This document shows, in pieces, positions 42,483 through 51,717 of a DNA stretch of 64,000 nucleotides. This stretch comes from Pseudomonas gozinkensis. GTDB taxonomy: Bacteria > Pseudomonadota > Gammaproteobacteria > Pseudomonadales > Pseudomonadaceae. The stretch's first letter is position 1. Each line of letters starts with the position of its first letter. Location of the stretch: the NCBI RefSeq assembly GCF_014863585.1, contig NZ_CP062253.1, forward strand, positions 1,204,501 to 1,268,500, written 5' to 3'. The notes under the pieces were generated by a model. The model searched no databases. It saw only the letters and a program-made list of their open reading frames with translations, and was not told where the DNA came from. The position numbers and the translations under genes are program-made.

Positions 42483-44291
42483 TCAGGCGCTGACACTCTC
42501 CGGTTGAATCAGCGCCAGCAACGTCCACCCCGGCCCCGGCTTCAGTATGGTTTCCGGCGACACGACATGCACCCAGCCACTGTCATCACGCACGAACAGC
42601 AGCGTCGCGCGATTGCCATGCAGCGCCCGGTAATCGTCCCAGCCGAAACCGTCCGTCAGCGTCGTGCTGTATAGCTCGGCTCCCTGGCCCATCTGGCTGG
42701 CCAGCTTTGTGTAGGTGAACGCCTCGCTCCCCAGTTGATTGCCGCGATGTTCGAGGCTGGCGCGGTGCTTGTCGCTGCGACGGCTTTCCTGACCGCTGGC
42801 CAGTCCGAACAGGCGTTGATGGCCAAAGTCATGACGAAAGCGCATGGCTGCCAGCGTATTGAGTTCGCCCGACGGTGACAGCGCCAGCAAATGTCCCAGT
42901 CCGACCAGGTCCAGATGCGCATCGGCGTGCTGCGAGGCCGGATTACCAAAGTAGGTCGGCAAGCCATCCATGCGCGCGGCCCGGATGTTTTCCCAACTTG
43001 AGTCCGTGAGCAGCACTCGGCTGCCCAGCTGCTGCAGCGACTTGCCGAGCAGGCGCGCCGGCCCGTTCGCCCCGACGATCAGAAAGCCACTGGGCGCCGG
43101 TTCCGCAACCTTCAAAAGACGCGCCAGTGGCCGGGCGGTCGCACTTTGCAGCACGACGGTGCCGATGATCACGGCAAAGGTCAGCGGCACCAGTAACAGC
43201 GCACCTTCATGGCCTGCTTCATCCAGCCGAATCGCGAAAATCGCCGAAACCGCCGCCGCGACGATCCCTCGTGGAGCAATCCAGCACAACAGTGCACGCT
43301 CACGCCAACTCAGACTCGAACCGGCCGTACTCAGCACCACGTTCAGCGGACGGGCAATCAACTGGATGACCAGCAACAGAATCAACACCAGCGGCCCGAG
43401 GCCGATCAGCGCCTTCAGATCCAGTCGTGCCGCCAGCAAAATGAACAGCCCGGAAATCAGCAGCACGCTGAGGTTTTCCTTGAAGTGCAGGATGTGCCGC
43501 ACATCCACGCCCTTCATGTTCGCCAGCCACATGCCCATCAGTGTCACCGCCAGCAGCCCGGATTCGTGCATGACCTGGTTGGCAGCGATGAATATTCCCA
43601 GCACTGCGGCGAGCGATGCCAGATTGTGCAAATACTCTGGCAACCACTGGCGCCGGATGATCGTGCCGAGCAACCAGCCACCGGCGATGCCGAACGCACT
43701 GCCACAGACAATCACCCCGCCGAACGTCAGCAAGCTCTGTTCCAGGCCATGGCCTTCGGCCCGGGCGATGATAAAGCTGTAGACCACCACCGCGAGCAGT
43801 GCGCCGATCGGGTCGATCACAATCCCTTCCCAGCGCAGGATGTTGGCGATCGAAGCCTTCGGCCGTACCACGCGCAGCATGGGCACGATCACGGTCGGCC
43901 CGGTGACCAGGGTCAGGCTGCCGAACAGGATGGCGAGCAGCCAGTCGAAGCCCAGCAGCCAGTGGGTCGCGACTGCGATCACTATCCAGGTCGAGAGTGC
44001 GCCGATGGTGACCAGCCGATGCACGACGCTGCCGATCTCGCGCCATTCCGACAGATGCAGGGTCAGGCTGCCTTCAAACAGAATCAGCGCCACTGCCAGC
44101 GACACCAATGGCATCAGCAGCGGGCCGAACATTTCCTGCGGATCGAGCCAGCCCAGCACGGGGCCCGCCAGAATGCCGGTCAGCAGCAGAAACAGAATCG
44201 CCGGCAGCTTCAGGCGCCAGGCGAGCCATTGGCAGCCCAGCGCGGCAGCGCCGATGCCGCCGAAAACCAACAGAATTTGCTGTTCGTTCAT
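42483..44291 (-). CDS. CPA1-type cation/proton antiporter with C-terminal NAD-binding domain
   Basis: 602 residues. Twelve or so membrane helices (residues 5 to about 390) with the CPA1 core LTLVTGPTVIVPMLR and EGIVIDPIGALLAV. A soluble part with a TrkA-N/RCK-like nucleotide fold (GFLIVGANGPARLLG) follows. Likely exchanges Na+ or K+ for H+, gated by a nucleotide. Stands alone, divergent from xerD. Confidence 0.92.
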   Translation of the reverse strand: MNEQQILLVFGGIGAAALGCQWLAWRLKLPAILFLLLTGILAGPVLGWLDPQEMFGPLLMPLVSLAVALILFEGSLTLHLSEWREIGSVVHRLVTIGALSTWIVIAVATHWLLGFDWLLAILFGSLTLVTGPTVIVPMLRVVRPKASIANILRWEGIVIDPIGALLAVVVYSFIIARAEGHGLEQSLLTFGGVIVCGSAFGIAGGWLLGTIIRRQWLPEYLHNLASLAAVLGIFIAANQVMHESGLLAVTLMGMWLANMKGVDVRHILHFKENLSVLLISGLFILLAARLDLKALIGLGPLVLILLLVIQLIARPLNVVLSTAGSSLSWRERALLCWIAPRGIVAAAVSAIFAIRLDEAGHEGALLLVPLTFAVIIGTVVLQSATARPLARLLKVAEPAPSGFLIVGANGPARLLGKSLQQLGSRVLLTDSSWENIRAARMDGLPTYFGNPASQHADAHLDLVGLGHLLALSPSGELNTLAAMRFRHDFGHQRLFGLASGQESRRSDKHRASLEHRGNQLGSEAFTYTKLASQMGQGAELYSTTLTDGFGWDDYRALHGNRATLLFVRDDSGWVHVVSPETILKPGPGWTLLALIQPESVSA

Positions 44292-44398
44292 TGAAGTTCC
44301 CTGTTCCTTGAAATAGCGGGCTATGAAAGACTAGCGGCCATTTCAACCGTTCACTCTTTATTTGCGCGCAGTGCCAAGCCTGCGTGTCTTGAGCGCCC

Positions 44399-45295
44399 AT
44401 GCCTGCCATCGACCATCCGCTGATCGACCAGTTTCTCGACGCCCTCTGGCTGGAGAAAGGTCTCTCCGACAACACTCGCGACGCCTACCGCAGTGATCTC
44501 GCACTGTTCAACGGCTGGTTGCAGGAGAAAAACCTCGAGCTGATCAATGCCGGTCGCGAGTTGATCCTCGATCACCTGGCCTGGCGTCTGGAACAGAACT
44601 ACAAACCTCGCTCCACCGCGCGATTTCTCTCCGGTGTGCGTGGCTTTTATCGCTACCTGCTGCGGGAAAAACTGATCTCGGTCGATCCGACTTTGCGCGT
44701 GGACATGCCGCAACTCGGTCGGCCATTGCCCAAATCCCTCTCGGAGGCCGACGTCGAAGCGCTGCTGAAGGCTCCGGACTTGAGCGAAGCTATTGGCCAG
44801 CGTGATCGAGCCATGCTCGAAGTCTTGTATGCCTGCGGTCTGCGTGTCACCGAGCTGATCAGCCTGACTCTGGAGCAGGTCAACCTGCGTCAGGGCGTGT
44901 TGCGGGTGATGGGCAAGGGCAGCAAGGAGCGGCTGGTGCCGATGGGCGAGGAAGCGATCGTCTGGGTTGAGCGCTACCTGCGTGACGGTCGCGGCGAGCT
45001 GCTCGGTGGGCGCCCGAGCGATGTGTTGTTCCCCAGCCAGCGCGGCGAGCAGATGACCCGCCAGACCTTCTGGCATCGGATCAAGCATCAAGCCAAGGTC
45101 GCCGGGATCGGCAAGTCGCTGTCGCCGCACACCTTGCGTCACGCATTTGCCACGCACCTGCTCAACCATGGCGCCGACTTGCGGGTGGTACAGATGCTGT
45201 TGGGCCACAGCGACCTGTCCACCACGCAGATCTACACTCACGTCGCCCGGGCGCGATTGCAGGATCTGCATGCCAAACATCACCCGCGCGGCTGA
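44399..45295 (+). CDS. xerD: Site-specific tyrosine recombinase XerD
   Basis: 298 residues. With XerC resolves chromosome dimers at dif under FtsK control. N-terminal SAM-like core-binding domain; the catalytic set is visible as ACGLRVTELISLTLEQ (Arg), SPHTLRHAFATHLL (His, Arg), LLGHSDLSTTQIYTHV (His, nucleophile Tyr). dsbC follows 143 bases later, as in other gamma-proteobacteria (xerD-dsbC). Confidence 0.97.
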   Translation: MPAIDHPLIDQFLDALWLEKGLSDNTRDAYRSDLALFNGWLQEKNLELINAGRELILDHLAWRLEQNYKPRSTARFLSGVRGFYRYLLREKLISVDPTLRVDMPQLGRPLPKSLSEADVEALLKAPDLSEAIGQRDRAMLEVLYACGLRVTELISLTLEQVNLRQGVLRVMGKGSKERLVPMGEEAIVWVERYLRDGRGELLGGRPSDVLFPSQRGEQMTRQTFWHRIKHQAKVAGIGKSLSPHTLRHAFATHLLNHGADLRVVQMLLGHSDLSTTQIYTHVARARLQDLHAKHHPRG

Positions 45296-45438
45296 GCGCA
45301 TTTTGTCTTGCGACAGGCGCATTCGGCCACGGGAGCCTTATGTGGTAGGCTTTGCCGGTTTGCACGATGGGCGGTTATGACCCGGTGTTCCGGCACGGGC
45401 GTCCTGATCGTTCCATTTGTCCGCCTTCAGGAGTTCTC

Positions 45439-46170
45439 ATGCGTCTGACCCAGATTTTCGCCGCCGCAGCCATTGCGTTGGTCAGCACCTTTGCCGTCGC
45501 CGATGACGCGGCCGACAAAGCGATTCGCCAAAGCCTGCAAAACCTCCAGCTCGATGTGCCGGTGGACACCATCACCGCCAGCCCGCTGCCGGGCCTTTAC
45601 GAAGTCAAGCTCAAGGGCAGCCGCGTGCTCTACGCCAGCGCCGACGGCCAGTACATCGTTCAGGGCTACATGTTCCAGCTCAAGGACGGCAAACCGGTCA
45701 ACCTGACCGAGAAGACCGAGCGCCTGGGCATTTCCAAACTGATCAATGCGATCCCGGTGGCCGAGACCGTGGTTTACCCGGCCGTGGGCGAAACCAAGTC
45801 GCACATCACCGTGTTCACCGACACCACTTGCCCGTACTGCCACAAGCTGCACGCCGAAGTGCCCGAGCTGAACAAGCGCGGCATCGAAGTGCGTTACGTG
45901 GCGTTCCCGCGCCAGGGCCTGGGCTCGCCGGGTGACGAGCAACTGCAAGCCGTGTGGTGCTCGAAAGACAAGAAAGCGGCCATGGACAAAATGGTCGATG
46001 GCAAGGAAATCAAGGCCGCCAAGTGCGAAAACCCGGTTTCCAAGCAGTTCGCCCTCGGTCAGTCGATCGGCGTGAACGGCACGCCGGCCATCGTTTTGGC
46101 TGACGGACAAGTGATTCCGGGCTATCAGCCTGCGCCACAAGTCGCCAAACTGGCGCTGGGCGCGAAGTAA
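45439..46170 (+). CDS. dsbC: Periplasmic disulfide isomerase DsbC
   Basis: 243 residues with a cleavable signal peptide (MRLTQIFAAAAIALVSTFAVA), a dimerisation domain and a thioredoxin-fold domain with active site Cys131-Pro-Tyr-Cys134. Rearranges wrong disulfides in the periplasm. ATG 45439 is preceded by CAGGAG. Confidence 0.97.
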   Translation: MRLTQIFAAAAIALVSTFAVADDAADKAIRQSLQNLQLDVPVDTITASPLPGLYEVKLKGSRVLYASADGQYIVQGYMFQLKDGKPVNLTEKTERLGISKLINAIPVAETVVYPAVGETKSHITVFTDTTCPYCHKLHAEVPELNKRGIEVRYVAFPRQGLGSPGDEQLQAVWCSKDKKAAMDKMVDGKEIKAAKCENPVSKQFALGQSIGVNGTPAIVLADGQVIPGYQPAPQVAKLALGAK

Positions 46171-46301
46171 TTCGCATCGTCACGCCCGGGTGTGACGAGC
46201 GTGGTCCGGCGGCAGGATTGCCGGGCCATCAATAGAGAGCCGCGAACCTGCGGTTGTTTTCACGGCCGGCCTCGCGTCGGCCGTTTTATGGGGAGTTCAC
46301 A
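46171..46301 (+). promoter_or_regulatory. dsbC-hom leader with four hairpins; terminator or attenuator
   Basis: Four consecutive stem-loops: 46177-46198 (TCGTCAC/GTGACGA), 46203-46227 (GGTCCGGC/GCCGGGCC), 46240-46260 (CCGC/GCGG then TTGTTTT), and 46262-46287 (ACGGCCG/CGGCCGT then TTTTAT). The last two have T-tails as in intrinsic terminators. The last ends only 14 bases before the hom GTG, so there is no room for a hom promoter behind it. The hairpins may end the dsbC transcript, and read-through or attenuation would control hom. Confidence 0.5.
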
Positions 46302-47606
46302 GTGAAACCGGTCAAAGTAGGCATCTGTGGGTTAGGGACCGTCGGTGGCGGAACCTTCAACGTACTTCAGCGCAACGCCGAGGAAATTGCTCGTCGTGCC
46401 GGGCGTGGAATCGAAGTGGCACAAATTGCCATGCGCACGCCAAAGCCTCAGTTCCAGACGACCGGTATTGCGATTACCAGCGATGTCTTCGAAGTGGCCA
46501 CGAACCCTGAGATCGACATCGTCATAGAGCTGATGGGCGGCTATACCGTTGCCCGCGAGCTGGTACTCAAGGCCATCGAGAATGGCAAGCATGTGGTCAC
46601 CGCGAACAAGGCTCTGATTGCCGTTCACGGTAATGAAATTTTCGCCAAGGCACGCGAGAAAGGCGTGATCGTGGCATTCGAAGCGGCGGTAGCCGGCGGC
46701 ATTCCGGTGATCAAGGCGATCCGTGAAGGCCTGTCCGCCAACCGGATCAACTGGGTCGCCGGGATCATCAACGGCACCGGCAACTTCATCCTCACCGAAA
46801 TGCGCGAGAAGGGTCGCACCTTCGAAGACGTGCTGGCCGAGGCGCAAGCGCTGGGCTACGCCGAAGCCGACCCGACCTTCGACGTCGAAGGCATCGACGC
46901 CGCGCACAAGCTGACGATCCTGGCATCGATCGCGTTCGGTATTCCGCTGCAGTTCGACAAGGCTTACACCGAAGGCATTACCAAGCTGACCACCGCCGAC
47001 GTGAACTACGCCGAAGCGCTGGGCTACCGCATCAAGCACCTGGGCGTGGCACGCAGCACCGCCGCCGGTATCGAGCTGCGCGTACACCCGACGCTGATCC
47101 CGGCCGATCGCCTGATCGCCAACGTCAACGGCGTGATGAACGCGGTGATGGTCAACGGTGACGCTGCCGGTTCGACCCTGTTCTACGGCGCCGGCGCCGG
47201 CATGGAGCCGACCGCTTCGTCGGTGATCGCGGATCTGGTGGACGTGGTTCGCGCCATGACCTCCGACCCGGAAAACCGCGTGCCGCACCTGGCCTTCCAG
47301 CCGGACTCGCTGTCGGCCCATCCGATCCTGCCGATCGAAGCCTGCGAAAGCGCCTACTACCTGCGCATTCAGGCCAAGGACCATCCGGGCGTTCTCGCTC
47401 AGGTGGCGAGCATCCTCTCGGAGCGCGGCATCAACATCGAGTCGATCATGCAGAAGGAAGTCGAGGAACACGACGGCCTGGTGCCGATGATTCTGCTGAC
47501 CCACCGCGTGCTGGAACAGCACATCAACGATGCTATCGCTGCTCTTGAAGCGCTGGCGGGCGTGGTGGGTCCGGTCGTGCGGATCCGCGTCGAGCACTTG
47601 AACTAA
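46302..47606 (+). CDS. hom: Homoserine dehydrogenase
   Basis: 434-residue monofunctional enzyme making homoserine from aspartate semialdehyde with NAD(P)H, the branch point to threonine and methionine. GTG 46302 (MKPVKVGICGLGTVGGGTF) gives the Rossmann motif at the N-terminus. The catalytic segment near GTGNFILTEM and a C-terminal ACT domain (DHPGVLAQVASILSERGINI) for threonine feedback are present. thrC follows after 66 bases that contain a 10-bp hairpin (47619-47644). Confidence 0.98.
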   Translation: MKPVKVGICGLGTVGGGTFNVLQRNAEEIARRAGRGIEVAQIAMRTPKPQFQTTGIAITSDVFEVATNPEIDIVIELMGGYTVARELVLKAIENGKHVVTANKALIAVHGNEIFAKAREKGVIVAFEAAVAGGIPVIKAIREGLSANRINWVAGIINGTGNFILTEMREKGRTFEDVLAEAQALGYAEADPTFDVEGIDAAHKLTILASIAFGIPLQFDKAYTEGITKLTTADVNYAEALGYRIKHLGVARSTAAGIELRVHPTLIPADRLIANVNGVMNAVMVNGDAAGSTLFYGAGAGMEPTASSVIADLVDVVRAMTSDPENRVPHLAFQPDSLSAHPILPIEACESAYYLRIQAKDHPGVLAQVASILSERGINIESIMQKEVEEHDGLVPMILLTHRVLEQHINDAIAALEALAGVVGPVVRIRVEHLN

Positions 47607-47672
47607 GTTGATCTCCTTCACCGGTCCCGCCAGCGGGGCCGGTGTCGTGAACACTGTCCATTGGAGTCAGTC

Positions 47673-49082
47673 ATGCGTTACATCAGTACCCGCGGCCAGG
47701 CACCGGCCCTGAATTTCGAAGACGTCCTGCTGGCCGGTCTCGCCACCGACGGCGGTCTGTACGTCCCGGAAAACCTGCCACGTTTCACCCAGGAAGAAAT
47801 CGCTTCCTGGGCCGGCCTGCCGTATCACGAGCTGGCCTTCCGGGTGATGCGCCCGTTCGTCACCGGCAGCATTCCGGACGCCGATTTCAAAAAGATTCTT
47901 GAAGAAACCTACGGTGTGTTTGCCCACAACGCCGTGGCGCCGCTGCGTCAGCTGAACGGCAACGAATGGGTGCTGGAGCTGTTCCACGGCCCGACCCTGG
48001 CGTTCAAGGACTTCGCCCTGCAACTGCTCGGTCGCTTGCTCGACTACGTGCTGGAGAAGCGCGGTGAGCGCGTTGTGATCGTCGGCGCAACTTCCGGTGA
48101 CACCGGTTCGGCTGCCATCGAAGGCTGCAAGCACTGCGAAAACGTCGACATCTTCATCCTGCACCCGCACAACCGTGTGTCCGAAGTGCAGCGTCGGCAG
48201 ATGACCACCATCCTCGGTGAGAACATCCACAACATCGCCATCGAAGGCAACTTCGATGACTGCCAGGAAATGGTCAAGGCCAGCTTCGCCGACCAGAGCT
48301 TCCTCAAGGGCACCCGTCTGGTTGCAGTGAACTCGATCAACTGGGCGCGGATCATGGCCCAGATCGTTTACTACTTCCACGCAGCGCTGCAACTGGGTGG
48401 CCCGGCGCGTTCGGTGTCGTTCTCGGTACCGACCGGCAACTTCGGCGACATCTTCGCCGGCTACCTGGCGCGCAACATGGGCCTGCCGATCAACCAGTTG
48501 ATCGTCGCCACCAACCGCAACGACATCCTGCACCGCTTCATGAGCGGCAACCAGTACGTCAAGGAAACCCTGCACGCCACGCTGTCGCCGTCGATGGACA
48601 TCATGGTCTCGTCGAACTTCGAACGCCTGCTGTTCGACCTGCACGGTCGCAATGGCGCGGCGATTGCCGGATTGATGGCCTCGTTCAAGCAAGGCGGCGG
48701 TTTCAGCGTCGAACAGGAACGCTGGACCGAGGCGCGCAAACTGTTCGACTCGCTGGCCGTGGATGATGCGCAAACCTGCGAAACCATCGCCGAAGTCTAC
48801 GAACAGACCGGTGAAGTGCTGGATCCGCACACCGCCATCGGTGTAAAGGCCGCTCGCGAGTGCCGCCGCAGCCTGGACATCCCGATGGTGATTCTGGGCA
48901 CGGCGCATCCGGTCAAGTTCCCGGACGCGGTGGAGAAAGCCGGTGTAGGAAAAGCTCTCGAACTACCTGCACATCTTTCTGATTTGTTTGAGAGAGAAGA
49001 GCGCTGCACAGTCCTGCCGAATGAGCTGAAAGCCGTGCAAGCCTTTGTCAGTCAGCATGGCAACCGAGGCAAGCCCCTCTAA
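47673..49082 (+). CDS. thrC: Threonine synthase
   Basis: 469-residue PLP enzyme converting O-phosphohomoserine to threonine. The PLP lysine is in GPTLAFKDFALQLLG; phosphate-binding VGATSGDTGSAAIEG. ATG 47673 has TTGGAG upstream. Together with hom it forms the threonine pathway unit; a terminator follows. Confidence 0.98.
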   Translation: MRYISTRGQAPALNFEDVLLAGLATDGGLYVPENLPRFTQEEIASWAGLPYHELAFRVMRPFVTGSIPDADFKKILEETYGVFAHNAVAPLRQLNGNEWVLELFHGPTLAFKDFALQLLGRLLDYVLEKRGERVVIVGATSGDTGSAAIEGCKHCENVDIFILHPHNRVSEVQRRQMTTILGENIHNIAIEGNFDDCQEMVKASFADQSFLKGTRLVAVNSINWARIMAQIVYYFHAALQLGGPARSVSFSVPTGNFGDIFAGYLARNMGLPINQLIVATNRNDILHRFMSGNQYVKETLHATLSPSMDIMVSSNFERLLFDLHGRNGAAIAGLMASFKQGGGFSVEQERWTEARKLFDSLAVDDAQTCETIAEVYEQTGEVLDPHTAIGVKAARECRRSLDIPMVILGTAHPVKFPDAVEKAGVGKALELPAHLSDLFEREERCTVLPNELKAVQAFVSQHGNRGKPL

Positions 49083-49104
49083 GCCCGCAAAGCTGTCACA
49101 TTTT

Positions 49105-49135
49105 GAAGCCCGTCTCCTGACGGGCTTTCTTGTTT
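49105..49135 (+). terminator. Terminator after thrC
   Basis: AAGCCCGTC / GACGGGCTT stem followed by TCTTGTTTTT. Confidence 0.85.
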
Positions 49136-49201
49136 TTGCATGCCACACTGCGCGCGTTTCGCCCACGAAGGACGGGCGAGTCGATGACGAAGGATGTGGC
49201 A

Positions 49202-50572
49202 ATGCGGTTTTTTTCAGGATTGAACCCAGCCCTGTGCTGGTTGTTTTTATTGGGGGGCTTCGGAGTTTCGCAGTGGACCGAAGCAGCCCATCTGGCCAAG
49301 CATTCCGATACGGTGGAGTCTGTAAAGCCCATCGAGCTGGACGAGCATGAGCGTCAGTGGATTCGTGATAACCCCCGGGTGACCGTCGCCTCGGTGCAGT
49401 ATCCGTTGTACCTGTTTCAGGATGAACATGGTCAGTGGAGCGGTTTGAACAACGATGTGCTCAAGCACATCAGTGCCATGACCGGTCTGCAGTTTGTGCA
49501 TCAGGAGTCGTTCTCCACCGATCATATGCTCGAGCGGCTTCAGAGTGGTGTCGCGGACATCAGCACGACGTTGGCAATGAATGACGAGCGCAAGGCGTTT
49601 CTGGACTTCAGTCACGCGTTCGGCGGTGCCGGATGGGTGTTCGTCGGTCATTCGGGCGAGCCGGCGATACAGTCGCTTGAAGCGCTGGCCAAACGGGTAC
49701 TGGTGCTGCCGGCCAGACACGCGCTGGAGGACAGCATTCGACGCGATTACCCGTCGATCCAGATCCTTTCGGTCAAGACCTATCCCGAGGCTCGTGCGCT
49801 GGTGGAGAGTGGCGAGGCCTACGCCACCATCGAAAACGAGATTGGCGCTCAGCTGTTTCCCTCCGGCCTGCTCAAGGTCGGTGGTCTCGTGGAGGGCAAG
49901 TGGGAGGCGGATCATCTGGCGGTACGCAAGGGGCTGCCCGAGCTTCTGAGCATCCTCAACAAGGCATTGGGCGCTTTTTCGGCGGCGGAGCTACGGGCCA
50001 TGCGCCTGAAATGGCTGGATGGCATTTCTCCTGCGCCGGCACCTTCGATCGGCTCGCTGCTGATCAAGTGGGGGTGCTGGGCAATGGGCGGGCTCGGGGT
50101 ATTCGGACTCTTGTCGCTGCTGTGGAACCGTCGACTGGCGGCCGAGATAAAACAGAGACGCGCGGCCGAAAAGAACCTGGGCGATCAATTGGCCTTTCAA
50201 CATGCACTGATCGATGCAATGCCCGACCCGGTGTTCGTGCGCGATCTGCAAGGGCGGTTGATCATGTGCAACCGCAGTTATGAAGATGCGCTGTCGGTTC
50301 GGCTGGAACAGGTGCAGGGCCGTATGCTGTTCGAGATCGATGCACTTCCACAGGCCACGGCATTGATGCTGCATGACGAATTCATGGCACAACTGGGCAC
50401 GCGTAAAACGCGCTTCAGCAAACGACTGCTGTTGTTCAAGGGCGGTCCCCGTCAGATCTATCAGTGGACGGTGCCGTTTTACAGTGCCGATGGAAAACTC
50501 CGTGGTCTGCTCGGAGGCTGGACGGACATCACCGAGCGGCGAAAGGAGAACGGGTGTCTATGTCCGCATTAA
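49202..50572 (+). CDS. Truncated BvgS-like sensor: periplasmic SBP domain, TM, PAS; kinase lost
   Basis: 456 residues from ATG 49202, chosen for AAGGA 8 bases upstream and a signal sequence directly after it. One periplasmic solute-binding-protein family 3 domain (about 45-270), a transmembrane helix (about 285-310, WGCWAMGGLGVFGLLSLLW) and one PAS domain (about 330-450, ending GGWTDITERR) are present. In BvgS-type hybrid kinases histidine-kinase and receiver domains follow at this point; here eight foreign residues and a stop come instead. It is probably a remnant by deletion, or a sensor working without a kinase. Confidence 0.8.
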   Translation: MRFFSGLNPALCWLFLLGGFGVSQWTEAAHLAKHSDTVESVKPIELDEHERQWIRDNPRVTVASVQYPLYLFQDEHGQWSGLNNDVLKHISAMTGLQFVHQESFSTDHMLERLQSGVADISTTLAMNDERKAFLDFSHAFGGAGWVFVGHSGEPAIQSLEALAKRVLVLPARHALEDSIRRDYPSIQILSVKTYPEARALVESGEAYATIENEIGAQLFPSGLLKVGGLVEGKWEADHLAVRKGLPELLSILNKALGAFSAAELRAMRLKWLDGISPAPAPSIGSLLIKWGCWAMGGLGVFGLLSLLWNRRLAAEIKQRRAAEKNLGDQLAFQHALIDAMPDPVFVRDLQGRLIMCNRSYEDALSVRLEQVQGRMLFEIDALPQATALMLHDEFMAQLGTRKTRFSKRLLLFKGGPRQIYQWTVPFYSADGKLRGLLGGWTDITERRKENGCLCPH

Positions 50573-50690
50573 AGATGGGAAAAGTCCTATAAAACGCGGC
50601 TACTTTTCTGATGGGAGGCTTAGGACGAGTGCCCTAGAGTGACAGGCCACCGCGGCGTGAATCCGCGATTGTCGTTCCAGAGGTCATCCC

Positions 50691-51098
50691 ATGCGCTCGC
50701 TCAAGATCCTGATTCTAGAACCCAACCCGTTCCAGTTGATGGCGTTGCACCAGATGCTCAACGCCATCGGCATCTACGATGTGTTGACCGCGCCGTCACT
50801 GGGATCGGCAAAGCGCTCGCTGGAGCGCCGCGGAGCCGTTGACATCGCCGTGTGCAATCCACAGTTGAAGAGCGGTGACGGGCTGGCGCTCATCCGGCAG
50901 CTGGCCGACAGGCAGGAAGCGCAGGCGCTGATCATGGTGGGGGCGGTAGCGCCCGCTCTGCAGGAGGATCTGGAAACCTTGCTGAGAGTGCACGGGATCA
51001 CGTTGCTGGGCTGTCTGCACACGCCGGTCTCGGCGGTGCTTATGAGGAGTCTGCTGGACACCTACATGACAATCCCCCGGCATTCCGTCGAGGTATGA
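50691..51098 (+). CDS. Degenerate receiver-domain protein
   Basis: 135 residues with a CheY-like fold (MRSLKILILEPNPFQLMAL). Phosphorylation residues are altered: the acceptor Asp is Asn56 (CNPQLKSGDG), the Lys near the C-terminus is Thr111 (LGCLHTPVS), and only one acid (Glu10) remains of the N-terminal pair. It therefore cannot be phosphorylated in the normal way. The sequence resembles the receivers of RocR/BvgS-type systems and has no output domain. It lies 118 bases after the truncated sensor. Confidence 0.85.
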   Translation: MRSLKILILEPNPFQLMALHQMLNAIGIYDVLTAPSLGSAKRSLERRGAVDIAVCNPQLKSGDGLALIRQLADRQEAQALIMVGAVAPALQEDLETLLRVHGITLLGCLHTPVSAVLMRSLLDTYMTIPRHSVEV

Positions 51099-51262
51099 GG
51101 CTCTTGGTTATTTTTCTGTCATCTTCACCCTGCATGCTCCGATAGGCCGGTGACGCTCCGGGAGAGACCGGCGACAAGCAGAACTTTCCTCTCGGGCCGG
51201 TGGTCATTTACTGTGAACACGCCCCAGACACTGTGTTTTCGGACTATTGAGTGGAGATCGAG

Positions 51263-51544
51263 ATGGAAAGTATCAGTCTATTGCTCGGTGAGGCTCTGAG
51301 CCCGTATCAGGTGACGCTGACCCCAAGCGGTCTGCATGGCCAATGCCTGGTGACCTTGAAGAACGGTAGCGGCGCGATCGTGGTGGAGCGCGAATTCAAT
51401 CAGGCGCAATTGAGCGACAAGCGCCAACTGACGGATGTGGTCGACGGCTTGCACCGTGACATCCTGATTGCCGAAGGCCGGCTGGAACCCTGTGTGATCG
51501 CCGCGTTGCGAAACGCAGCCCTCGACAAGCACCCGACCCTCTGA
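51263..51544 (+). CDS. DUF3509 family protein
   Basis: 93 residues (MESISLLLGEALSPYQVTL), a small domain typical of Pseudomonas and of unknown function. The start at 51263 is preceded by GTGGAG. Single gene; the downstream sequence contains a long hairpin and a terminator. Confidence 0.9.
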   Translation: MESISLLLGEALSPYQVTLTPSGLHGQCLVTLKNGSGAIVVEREFNQAQLSDKRQLTDVVDGLHRDILIAEGRLEPCVIAALRNAALDKHPTL

Positions 51545-51589
51545 AACTGATTTTTCTTTTGTGGGAACCTTCCTGCACCCGGATCAGTC

Positions 51590-51708
51590 AGACCCCGTAA
51601 CAGCAGGATCAAGCATTGTGCTCCGGTGCTTGTCGCTTGCTGCTACGGGTCTTTGATACAGACCACGTTTAACCCCGAGTCGTCTCCCCACTTCTCGGGG
51701 TTTCTTTT
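51590..51708 (+). ncRNA. Candidate structured RNA (sRNA or 3'-UTR element)
   Basis: A long imperfect hairpin spans 51590-51652: the outer stem AGACCC(c)GTA/TACGGGTCT, then CAGCA/TGCTG, then CAAGCA/TGCTTG, about 20 pairs in all. A short linker and an intrinsic terminator (51671-51708) follow. No open reading frame of note. It could be an independent small RNA or the structured 3' end of the DUF3509 mRNA. No clear promoter was identified. Confidence 0.4.
51671..51708. terminator. Terminator between DUF3509 and the convergent TIGR02285 gene
   Basis: AACCCCGAG / CTCGGGG(TT) stem with a 14-base loop followed by TTTCTTTT on the plus strand, just beyond the stop of the minus-strand gene. Confidence 0.75.
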
Positions 51709-51717
51709 GCCCGTAAT

